NCBI GenBank assembly: GCA_934352055.1
Contig: CAKRJY010000020.1
Span: 1-17,158, forward strand
Origin: an uncultured Lachnospiraceae bacterium
GTDB taxonomy: Bacteria > Bacillota > Clostridia > Lachnospirales > Lachnospiraceae
Direction of reading: 5' to 3'
DNA: 17,158 bases
The notes under the pieces were generated by a model that worked only from the letters and a program-made list of their open reading frames with translations, was not told the origin of the DNA and made no database searches. Shown in pieces: positions 1-7,185 of the stretch. Made by a program: the position numbers and the translations under genes. Within the stretch, counting starts at the first letter, position 1; each line of letters starts with the position of its first letter.

Positions 1-12
1 CTAGACATAAAA

Positions 13-73
13 ATATGCTCCTCATATGATAGATTTTTGGATATTTCCATTGTCTACCATATGGGGAGCATAT
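13..73. repeat. Long imperfect hairpin at the left edge
   Basis: Positions 13-34 and 52-73 form a 22-bp inverted repeat with a 17-nt loop. Only two pairs are imperfect: a G-T wobble (22/64) and an A-C mismatch (29/57). Arms contain ATATGCTCC and GGAGCATAT. There is no convincing T-run after either arm, so it is not a clear terminator. It could be the end of a small mobile repeat, a bidirectional terminator of a gene outside the window, or an operator. The rest of 74-420 shows no gene, no clear promoter and no RNA gene that I can recognise. Confidence 0.6.
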
Positions 74-420
74 CAAATAAGGGGTTTTTAAGATTTTTAG
101 AATTAAAAATCAGACTGCGAAATTTGCCTGAAAAAGTGCATAAAACCTTGGTATTTTTATAGTCGGATAGACAGAAATATTGAGATTGGGTCGATTATAC
201 AGAAGTGTTTACTTGTGATTTTCGAAAAATAAACGCAGTAATATGGAGCAAACGGAAGATGGTCCTAAAAGAAAGCAAACCAAGTGCGGCTCTAAAAAGC
301 ATAATTAACACAGTTAGTTGATGAAAATTAGATGAATTTTTGTGTTCTATGTTACTTGATAATATAGAAGAAAAGAGTGATATATGGTAGTGCCAAAATA
401 GTAACGGAGGTATTATCTTT

Positions 421-690
421 ATGCTTTATTTAAAAACATCAGGTAAAAACGGAATAATCAGTCTTCATCCTTTGAACCCAGATGAAATGTATTATAAATG
501 TGAAGTATGCGGGAATTTTTATGGCATTGATAATTTATCAGACTTTTCATTTGGGGATGATGTGTTTTTGAAAGACTACATATGTCCACAATGTGAAGCA
601 GAGCTTGAAGAAGATTATGAGCTTGAGCAAGAGAAAGAATTTCAATCCAGAATTGAAAAGGCGCTTAAAATGAATAATCTGATAAAATAG
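421..690 (+). CDS. Small zinc-ribbon protein, function unknown
   Basis: This 89-residue protein carries two CxxC knuckles, C27-x2-C30 (CEVCG) and C55-x2-C58 (CPQC), spaced as in a zinc ribbon. The second knuckle is followed by a very acidic helix (residues about 59-75) and a short basic tail. There is no membrane segment. The start is supported by GGAGG about 12 bases upstream. I do not recognise the family; small zinc ribbons of this kind bind nucleic acid or act as protein-interaction modules. It stands alone, with no clear promoter, and is separated from the restriction operon by a terminator, so a functional link to that operon is not evident. Confidence 0.7.
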   Translation: MLYLKTSGKNGIISLHPLNPDEMYYKCEVCGNFYGIDNLSDFSFGDDVFLKDYICPQCEAELEEDYELEQEKEFQSRIEKALKMNNLIK

Positions 691-869
691 CCTACTTTCG
701 CAAGAGGACAGCGTGAATGATTACGAACAAGAATAGGCTGTAAAACTATTGGAAAATAGGACTATTACTGATTATGTATGAAATAGCCTAATAATATCAT
801 GTGGAGAGTGTGGTTCTGTTGACTAAGCTACAGAACTGATAGTGCGATAATGCTTGAAATATAAGGCGT

Positions 870-911
870 TTCCGAGAGGTGGGAGTTCTTTTCCGGCTCT
901 CGGACTTTTTT
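870..911 (+). terminator. Rho-independent terminator
   Basis: TCCGAGAG (871-878) pairs with CTCTCGGA (897-904) in a perfect 8-bp stem, followed by a run of Ts at 906-911. It lies 180 nt after the zinc-ribbon gene and ahead of the restriction-operon promoter, insulating the two. A further 7-bp hairpin GTTCTGT/ACAGAAC lies upstream at 813-836. No gene is supported in 691-1201. Confidence 0.75.
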
Positions 912-1073
912 GTTTTCAGAGGTTGCTGTTCCGAAGAAAACAAGAGTTGAATTGACAAGATGATTATGTGTAGAGTTGAGTAGATAAGTGTATTGATTGG
1001 CTTGGCTCAGGGGTATTAATATGCAAAAATTCAATCGCACAAACGAATTTGATTTTGCGTTCACGAAATTCAA

Positions 1074-1102
1074 TAGACTTTTGCGTAATTTTTTGGTATA
1101 AT
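1074..1102 (+). promoter_or_regulatory. Probable sigma-A promoter of the restriction-modification operon
   Basis: A perfect TATAAT (-10, 1097-1102) stands 17 nt after TAGACT (1074-1079), which matches TTGACA at four of six positions. It is the best promoter ahead of the XRE/methyltransferase/McrBC cluster and leaves a 5' untranslated leader of roughly 90 nt containing the inverted repeat at 1117-1162. Confidence 0.65.
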
Positions 1103-1116
1103 GTTTTGTTGAGAAG

Positions 1117-1162
1117 TTTGCACTTCGAAAAAACGGAAATTACGGATATTCGAGTGTGCAAA
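1117..1162. promoter_or_regulatory. Imperfect inverted repeat in the operon leader, possible operator
   Basis: TTTGCACTTCGAA (1117-1129) faces TTCGAGTGTGCAAA (1149-1162); outer TTTGCAC/GTGCAAA pairs perfectly. The spacer has two similar segments, ACGGAAAT and ACGGATAT. It lies just downstream of the -10 box and before the XRE gene, where a restriction-modification control protein would bind to limit its own operon. It could also act as an RNA hairpin in the leader. Confidence 0.45.
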
Positions 1163-1201
1163 TAAGAATGAAAATGAGGTCAAAATATGGAGGTAAAGCG
1201 A

Positions 1202-1450
1202 ATGCGTTTTAGCTACAATAAATTGTGGAAATTATTAATAGACCGAGGAATAAACAAAAAGACCTTGCGTGAGATGAGTGGTATCAGTGCTACGTCTGTT
1301 GCTAAACTTGGAAAAGGTGGCAATGTTAATACAGATGTATTGCTTAGGATATGCGATGCACTTAATTGTGATGTTGGGGACATCATGGAATTTGTTAGAG
1401 AAGATAAATTTGATGAACAGGAACGAAAGGATGCACATACCAATGGGTAA
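1202..1450 (+). CDS. XRE/Cro-family regulator of the restriction operon
   Basis: An 82-residue helix-turn-helix protein, essentially one HTH domain: YNKLWKLLIDRGINKKTLRE (helices 1-2), then SGISATSVAKLGKGG (recognition helix) and NVNTDVLLRICDALNCDVGDIMEF (helices 4-5). This is the short Cro/YozG-like type often found at the head of Firmicute restriction-modification loci. I chose ATG 1202 because GGAGG (1189-1193) sits 8 nt before it and the protein then begins as relatives do. ATG 1187, with a weaker GAGG, would add five residues. The 3' end overlaps the adenine methyltransferase start by 20 nt, implying coupled translation. It probably acts as a control protein that times methylase versus nuclease expression; no target site is proven. 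Confidence 0.85.
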   Translation: MRFSYNKLWKLLIDRGINKKTLREMSGISATSVAKLGKGGNVNTDVLLRICDALNCDVGDIMEFVREDKFDEQERKDAHTNG

Positions 1451-3116
1451 TATAGATACATCCGTGGCAGAGGTTGAAAAATGTAGTGCCGTAGATGAGG
1501 CATTAAGCCTTTTCTATTTATATATACAAGAGACATACTCGTCTGAAGAAGTTGAATTAATTAGTAACGAGTTAAAGGATATTGCCAGACGAGAGAACTT
1601 TATGTGTAATAAGTTTGATTCAACCAAGCGTACATACACACAGGTTCAAGACGCTCTTTCCAAGATTAATGAAAAACAGAGTATAAGAAGAAGCAAGGGC
1701 GTATATTACACTCCAAATGATGTGGTGCGATTCATTCTTACAAATAGCATTAAAGCTTCATTTGGGAAACTCACGACAGCTAATATTAGTGATATGAGCC
1801 TGGATAATATACCATATCGTTCATTTTGCTGTGATAAAACCGTATTTGACCCAACGTGCGGCGCGGGAGAATATTTGCTTACAGCACTAGAAATGAAGAT
1901 TGATTTGTTAAAGAAAAAGACAAATATTACGAAGGGGCTCGTGCGAAAAACAGTTTCTACTATTCATGGCAACGATGTAAATGTTGAATCAATCATTATT
2001 ACAGAATTGAGGTTGCTACTATTTATTATAGAGGCTTGCGGTGTAGGTTATTGTACAGGACTTGGTAATATAATGAACAGACGTTTTACATCGTTTGATT
2101 TTATTGCGGACGAAGCTGCGTTTGAGGATAAATATAATATCGTGGTGGGCAACCCACCTTACGTAGAGGATTCAAAGTCAGGTCTTGAACTTAGCAATAG
2201 GTACGGAAACATATATGCCAATATCTTACTAAATGCAGCTAAGAAACTCGAAAAGAATGGTGCTATTGGCTTTATTATTCCGCTTTCCTACATATCTACT
2301 CCGAGGATGAAAAAACTTAGAGATGAATTAGGTTTGCTGGTTTCTGAACAGTATATTTTGAGTTTTGCAGATAGACCGGATTGTTTATTTGATTCGGTGC
2401 ATCAGAAATTGTGCATTTTGATTGGCAAAGATAAAAAGTCGGAAAAGTCCGTTTATACTGGAAATTATCAATATTGGTATAAGAAAGAACGTGCCACCCT
2501 TTTTACAGACATTCAAATGGTTAAGAATAAGCACGAAAATGCAGATTTTATTCCTAAGTTGGGAACTGAGCTGGATATCGTCATATACAAAAAGATTACG
2601 GACACAAGAAAAATGCAGTCTGTTTATAATATATCGAGAAATGGAACGGAGTTTGTATACTTAAATCGCCGTGAAGCATTTTGGATGAAGGCTTACAGAG
2701 AAAAGGTGGATGACCCAGAATATAAGGTGTTCAGTTTCAAAAATCCGATAGAGGCAGATTTTTGTTACTGTCTGATCAACTCGTCCTTGTTTTGGTGGTA
2801 CTGGATTAGCGTGTCTGACTGTTGGCACGTTAGTAAAGATTTAAACGGTTTCATGATGCCGATGAAGGTAAATATGACTGGAGCTACAGAATTGGCACAA
2901 GGCTTGAGACAGAGATTAGAAGAAACAAAAGTGTATGTAGGTACAAAACAAACGCAGTATGAATACAAACATAGAGAGTGTTTGGAGGAGATTCGTGCAA
3001 TAGATGATTTTATAAATGCTGCGTATGGATTAACTGAAGCCGAAAGCAACTATATTAAGAATTTTGCTATTAGGTACAGGACGAGCGGAGGAATTGACGC
3101 AGATGAAAATAATTGA
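1431..3116 (+). CDS. N6-adenine DNA methyltransferase, Eco57I-like gamma class
   Basis: A 561-residue S-adenosylmethionine-dependent DNA methyltransferase predicted to methylate adenine N6. Motif X/leader GVYYTP precedes motif I DPTCGAGEY (from D140) for SAM binding and the catalytic motif IV NPPY (N241-Y244, in VVGNPPYVED). The I-to-IV order places it in the gamma class, like Eco57I/TaqI methylases. The C-terminal half, with an FWWYW patch, should hold the target-recognition domain. I see no PD-(D/E)XK motif in the N-terminal 100 residues, so it is not obviously a fused type IIG enzyme. ATG 1431 is preferred (AGGAA 7 nt upstream); a longer reading frame opening at 1278 would run through the whole XRE gene. 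Its end overlaps the cytosine methyltransferase start. It probably protects host DNA from the McrBC-like nuclease encoded downstream. Confidence 0.88.
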   Translation: MHIPMGNIDTSVAEVEKCSAVDEALSLFYLYIQETYSSEEVELISNELKDIARRENFMCNKFDSTKRTYTQVQDALSKINEKQSIRRSKGVYYTPNDVVRFILTNSIKASFGKLTTANISDMSLDNIPYRSFCCDKTVFDPTCGAGEYLLTALEMKIDLLKKKTNITKGLVRKTVSTIHGNDVNVESIIITELRLLLFIIEACGVGYCTGLGNIMNRRFTSFDFIADEAAFEDKYNIVVGNPPYVEDSKSGLELSNRYGNIYANILLNAAKKLEKNGAIGFIIPLSYISTPRMKKLRDELGLLVSEQYILSFADRPDCLFDSVHQKLCILIGKDKKSEKSVYTGNYQYWYKKERATLFTDIQMVKNKHENADFIPKLGTELDIVIYKKITDTRKMQSVYNISRNGTEFVYLNRREAFWMKAYREKVDDPEYKVFSFKNPIEADFCYCLINSSLFWWYWISVSDCWHVSKDLNGFMMPMKVNMTGATELAQGLRQRLEETKVYVGTKQTQYEYKHRECLEEIRAIDDFINAAYGLTEAESNYIKNFAIRYRTSGGIDADENN

Positions 3117-4221
3117 TTTATTTGCGGGGGGTGGCGGCTTGTCTCTCGGCTTTATCCAGGCAGGATTTAGCGTAGAGAAGGCAGTAGAATATGATCCTGT
3201 AATTGCAGACACATATCAGCGTAACCATCCGGAAGTTGATGTGATTGTTGATGACATAAAAAATATAGACACTTCTGATGTGTTCGTCGGAACGATGGCT
3301 GATGTTATTATTGGAGGTCCGCCGTGTCAAGGGTTCTCTATGGCAGGTGCAAGAATTAGACAAGGGTTTATTGATGACCCTCGAAATTACCTTTTCAAAC
3401 ATTATTTTAATGTTGTTAAAACGGTTATGCCTAAAGTTTTTGTTATGGAAAATGTAAAAGGCATATCTACAATGCAAGGCGGAAAAATTTTTGAAGAAAT
3501 CAAAAGAATTTTTCAAGACCCTGAAGCACTTAACGGAAAACCATATCGTATATATCACAGGGTAATCAATGCTGCGGACTTTGGAGTTCCTCAACGAAGA
3601 GAAAGAATGATTATATTAGGAACTCTTGTTGACGAAGCGGATATTGATACTTTGTGGGAGAAAACCGTAAATGAAATAAAAAAAGAGTATCCCTCTTATT
3701 TTGATGAAGTAACGGTCTGGGATGCGATAGGCAATCTGTCGATGACAAGCGAAGATGGTGTTGTTGAGAATCCATTACCAGAAACAGCTTACGAAAAGTA
3801 TTTGTCTGCCGACACGCAAACAATTACAAATCACACGCGGTCACGTCATTCAAAAGTTGCAATAGAAAGAATGAGTCAAATTAAGAATGGAGAAAATTTT
3901 ACGGCATTGAATGAACAGATTAACTCCGTGCATAGTGGCTCATACGGTAGGTTGTGTTGGAATGAACAAGCATCAACAATTACCACGAGGTTTGATACTC
4001 CGGCGGGTGGTCGTTTTATCCATCCAGATGAAGACCGTACACTGACGCCAAGAGAGGCGGCACGAATTCAAAGTTTTCCTGATAGTTATGTTTTTTATGG
4101 AGACAAGCGTTCGATAAGTCGCCAGATTGGCAATGCAGTTCCACCAAAGGTATCATACTTTCTGGCAAGATTGGTTAGGAATATCTTGGATGTTGAAAAT
4201 AGCGAGAATATTGGAGAGTGA
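3103..4221 (+). CDS. C5-cytosine DNA methyltransferase
   Basis: A complete 372-residue m5C methyltransferase. Visible motifs in order: I, DLFAGGGGLSLGF (SAM binding, residues 4-16); IV, GGPPCQGFS with catalytic C75; VI, ENV with E116; VIII, QRRER from Q164; IX, TLTPREAARIQSF; X, GNAVPP from G343. The variable region between VIII and IX (about 175-305) would be the target-recognition domain. ATG 3103 gives the canonical start (MKIIDLFAGGGG) with GGAGG 11 nt upstream; a frame opening at 3064 would add 13 unrelated residues. It overlaps the adenine methyltransferase by 14 nt and ends 5 nt before the McrB-like gene, so all are co-translated. It may protect against, or define substrates for, the McrBC-like nuclease. 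Confidence 0.95.
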   Translation: MKIIDLFAGGGGLSLGFIQAGFSVEKAVEYDPVIADTYQRNHPEVDVIVDDIKNIDTSDVFVGTMADVIIGGPPCQGFSMAGARIRQGFIDDPRNYLFKHYFNVVKTVMPKVFVMENVKGISTMQGGKIFEEIKRIFQDPEALNGKPYRIYHRVINAADFGVPQRRERMIILGTLVDEADIDTLWEKTVNEIKKEYPSYFDEVTVWDAIGNLSMTSEDGVVENPLPETAYEKYLSADTQTITNHTRSRHSKVAIERMSQIKNGENFTALNEQINSVHSGSYGRLCWNEQASTITTRFDTPAGGRFIHPDEDRTLTPREAARIQSFPDSYVFYGDKRSISRQIGNAVPPKVSYFLARLVRNILDVENSENIGE

Positions 4222-4226
4222 TTTAT

Positions 4227-7169
4227 ATGGAGAACTTGTTGTTCACAGGTAATCCAGCGACGGGCAAAACTTTTCTGGCCAGAGCCGCCGCATATTATCT
4301 GTGTTATGAAAAAATGAATATAGATAGCCTCCAATCAAAGGACATCTATAGGGACTTGGATAAAATTGAGGATTTTATAGACAGCGATAGATGTGAGTTT
4401 ATCCAGGTTCATCCGAATATGACCTACGAGGATATTGTATATGGGATTGATGTTAAAGCAGCTGGAACAATGACCGTGAATTATGTGGAGAAACGCATAA
4501 AAAAACTTTCTGACAGAGCTGGAACTACAGAAGAACTTTACGCGATAATCTTTGATGATATTTCAAGAATCGATGCGGGTGCATTGCTTGGAAATCTGAT
4601 TTATGCTATGGAGTTCAGAAATGAAGCTGTTCTCCTTTCGGATGGATCCGTTTTGTGTGTCCCAGATAATGTTATTATCATTTTAACCGAGTGCGGAAAT
4701 TTCCATGCAGGACATCTTGATTATGCGTTGAGAAGAAGAATGGACTATGTTGCAGAGTTAAAATCAGATCGGGATGTACTTGAAAGATACTATGATACTG
4801 TTAATGCGAATGCTGGACGTATAATCATCGACATATTCGATAGCATAAAGAAATTTATTATTGCAAATGCAACCCCTGGTATCACGGATGTTGTAGATAA
4901 ATATATGCCTGGGCACGGTATGTTTATGGTAGAACGCACGGGAACGGCTTATTTTGTACTTGATAAATTTAAGCAAAAAATGATATATCAGATTTTCCCG
5001 TTTATTAATAACCTTTCGTCTTTGGGAATTTTGCGTGGAAATATCGAAGTATATGAGAAGGCACTTGAATCAAGGCTAAATGTTGGGATATCCGGTTTGA
5101 ATCGCATATCAGATATTAGAAAAATCATGGTTAATTCAGGCGAACGTGTTGAACCATATTCGTTGGAAGATACCGTAAGGTATTATGAAAAGGACATTAT
5201 CTCTAACCATTGTTCTGACTATAAGGGGATTTTGGAAAGCGTTATAGATGCAATTGTGTTGAATGGTGTTTTTCCATGCGATATAGCCACAGACTCACTT
5301 TTATTCAATATAGAGGTTGCATCTGTACCAAGCAAATCTGTTCCGGTTGCGTATGCCTCATATTTGGTTAAAATGAACGATGCCCCAAGTTTTTACTATG
5401 AAACGGCAGTTAAGGGTAAAGATAGGAGAAATCCCCATGCCTATTATTCGACTCGTCCCGGAAATGTAGGAAGATGGGCGGAGCGTTCGGATGTTGCAGC
5501 GTATGAGATATCCTACACAGACGGTTCTCCGAGTGATACATACCTTCCATTGAATGGGTTGAGATTGCATACATTTACAGTCAACAATGTTTGCAAGGAT
5601 AATAATCCTGCAGAAATATATGGTGCCGTATACAGATTGTTGTTGTACTATTTGAAACTTTATGAAATGAACATTTCCTTGGTTAAGGGTCATAGTGAAT
5701 CTTATGGTGACTTGGATTCGTTAATCCAGTTGGAAATAAAATATCTCGAAGCTCTGCATGCAGGATTAAAGAATGTTAATGCAGCAACACAGACTGAACG
5801 AGAGAAAGCACGAATTGCCTATTTCGGATCGAGAATGTTGAATTTGCACACATTATGGAGTCGGCAAGGAACCCAGATTCGGGTAGACAAGGAAAAATTT
5901 GATGCGTTGGTTTCGGGAACAGCGGTATTTGATACTGATGCATATGAAGACATTTTTAACGTCACGAATGATGCGGTAAAAATCATAGAGATAAAAGGAG
6001 TTGTAAAAATGACTGACTTAAAAGACTATCAACAAATCATGGAAAATATAGGTGTTCGCCAGATGATATTCCAAGGCCCTCCTGGCACTTCAAAAACTTT
6101 TGAAAGCAAGAAATTTGTGTTAAAGCAATTAAATCCTGAATCCGATGCATTAGCAGTTCGTTTTGTCAGTCAGGAAGATATTTCTGTTGCATTGGATGAA
6201 TATAAGCTGAATGAGAGCGACTATGCCAATCCTTCAGCTTCATCCAAATTATCAACTGGTGGTTGGGATTTGGTTCAGTTTCATCCGTCATATGGATACG
6301 AAGATTTTATCCGAGGCATTGAAGTAAAAGCAGATGGAGGGCTTCCGTCTTACAATAGCGTTAACCGAATTTTGGGTAAAATTGCTGAGTTCGCTAAAAT
6401 TGCAGAAAAAGCTAATCCCGCTGAACCACCGAAATTTTACCTTGTTATTGATGAGATAAACAGAGCTAATATTGCCACGGTTTTTGGTGAGCTGATTTAT
6501 GGTCTGGAATACCGTGATAGCAAGGTTTCTACCCCTTACGAAGTAGAAGACAAAGTTAGCAACCCGGCAGCAAGGACAAAAGATATTGTTCTTGGCAAGA
6601 ATTTATTTATTATTGGCACCATGAACACTGCTGATAAATCTATCGACTCAATTGATTATGCTATTCGTAGACGTTTTCTTTTTGTTGATAGTCCGGCAGA
6701 TAGGAATGTGGTTATTAGCTGTTACCAGAATGCTTCGGAAAATGACGATGAAAATTCTATTGAATTGTTGTTCTTCGATGCTGTGCAGGCCATATTTGAT
6801 AATGAAAGCTACTTCAATGACGAGTATCAGAAAAGCGATGTGCGTCTCGGACATACATACTTCCTTCGCAAGCACAAGGTTGGTTATGAAGAAGATTTTG
6901 TGGAGCGTTTTGTTTTCCAGATCGTCCCTATCCTCAGAGAATATGTGAAAGATGGTATTTTGGATACTATTGAGGATTTGATTGCTATAGAACATACTCC
7001 TTCCGAAATTAGAGATGCCACAGATCGTGGTGAACGAGTACGCTTTATTAGTGATAACATCATGCTGTATGTGAAAGAATTCGGAAACATGACCCGAGCA
7101 GGAAAGCGTATTGATAACGAATATGTTGGAACTTTTGTTGAAGAAGTGAGGACAAAGATAGGATACTGA
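4227..7169 (+). CDS. mcrB: McrB-like NTPase with two tandem AAA+ modules
   Basis: A 980-residue protein with two related McrB-type AAA+ modules. Module 1 (about 1-190): Walker A GNPATGKT (8-15), HPNMTYEDIVYGIDVKA, Walker B IIFDD (D110, D111), TECGN (154-158) where McrB proteins have MNxxD, and YALRRRMDYV. Module 2 (about 612-980): Walker A GPPGTSKT (617-624), HPSYGYEDFIRGIEVKA, Walker B VIDEINRAN (D742, E743), signature MNTAD (799-803) and YAIRRRFLFV. The matching blocks show an internal duplication. Module 1 has lost the signature and has Asp for the Walker B Glu, so it may bind nucleotide without efficient hydrolysis. Residues about 190-590 have no motif I know and may read DNA. E. coli McrB has one module of this kind (459 residues). 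ATG 4227 is chosen over GTG 4218 because GGAGAG lies 8 nt before it. It should form an NTP-driven DNA-translocating complex with the McrC-like protein. Confidence 0.88.
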   Translation: MENLLFTGNPATGKTFLARAAAYYLCYEKMNIDSLQSKDIYRDLDKIEDFIDSDRCEFIQVHPNMTYEDIVYGIDVKAAGTMTVNYVEKRIKKLSDRAGTTEELYAIIFDDISRIDAGALLGNLIYAMEFRNEAVLLSDGSVLCVPDNVIIILTECGNFHAGHLDYALRRRMDYVAELKSDRDVLERYYDTVNANAGRIIIDIFDSIKKFIIANATPGITDVVDKYMPGHGMFMVERTGTAYFVLDKFKQKMIYQIFPFINNLSSLGILRGNIEVYEKALESRLNVGISGLNRISDIRKIMVNSGERVEPYSLEDTVRYYEKDIISNHCSDYKGILESVIDAIVLNGVFPCDIATDSLLFNIEVASVPSKSVPVAYASYLVKMNDAPSFYYETAVKGKDRRNPHAYYSTRPGNVGRWAERSDVAAYEISYTDGSPSDTYLPLNGLRLHTFTVNNVCKDNNPAEIYGAVYRLLLYYLKLYEMNISLVKGHSESYGDLDSLIQLEIKYLEALHAGLKNVNAATQTEREKARIAYFGSRMLNLHTLWSRQGTQIRVDKEKFDALVSGTAVFDTDAYEDIFNVTNDAVKIIEIKGVVKMTDLKDYQQIMENIGVRQMIFQGPPGTSKTFESKKFVLKQLNPESDALAVRFVSQEDISVALDEYKLNESDYANPSASSKLSTGGWDLVQFHPSYGYEDFIRGIEVKADGGLPSYNSVNRILGKIAEFAKIAEKANPAEPPKFYLVIDEINRANIATVFGELIYGLEYRDSKVSTPYEVEDKVSNPAARTKDIVLGKNLFIIGTMNTADKSIDSIDYAIRRRFLFVDSPADRNVVISCYQNASENDDENSIELLFFDAVQAIFDNESYFNDEYQKSDVRLGHTYFLRKHKVGYEEDFVERFVFQIVPILREYVKDGILDTIEDLIAIEHTPSEIRDATDRGERVRFISDNIMLYVKEFGNMTRAGKRIDNEYVGTFVEEVRTKIGY
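6009..7169 (+). other. Possible internal translation product: canonical McrB AAA+ module alone
   Basis: Inside the tandem-AAA+ gene, AAAGGAG (5994-6000) stands 8 nt before an in-frame ATG at 6009 (Met595). Translation from here would give 386 residues starting MTDLKDYQQIMENIGVRQM and holding the complete second AAA+ module. E. coli mcrB is known to make McrB_L and an N-terminally shortened McrB_S from an internal start, which tunes the complex. The site equally fits an old gene boundary, meaning two separate AAA+ genes that fused. Direct evidence is limited to spacing, frame and domain boundary. Confidence 0.5.
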
Positions 7170-7185
7170 TTAGGAAGGTGATGTT

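Noticed and set aside
685..790. Direct repeat AAATAGCCTA at 685-694 and 781-790
   Set aside because: Ten AT-rich bases can recur by chance and no element structure lies between the copies.
952..1022. Extra promoter candidates TTGACA 952 and TTGATT 993
   Set aside because: No -10 box at proper spacing for the first; the second pairs only with a weak TAATAT. The site at 1074-1102 is better.
828..1161. Minus-strand ORFs over the intergenic leader
   Set aside because: No ribosome site and no protein-like composition, and they cross a terminator and a plus-strand promoter.
1278..1430. Upstream extension of the adenine methyltransferase frame by 51 codons
   Set aside because: It covers most of the XRE gene in another frame, has no ribosome site at 1278, and the methyltransferase has a good start at 1431.
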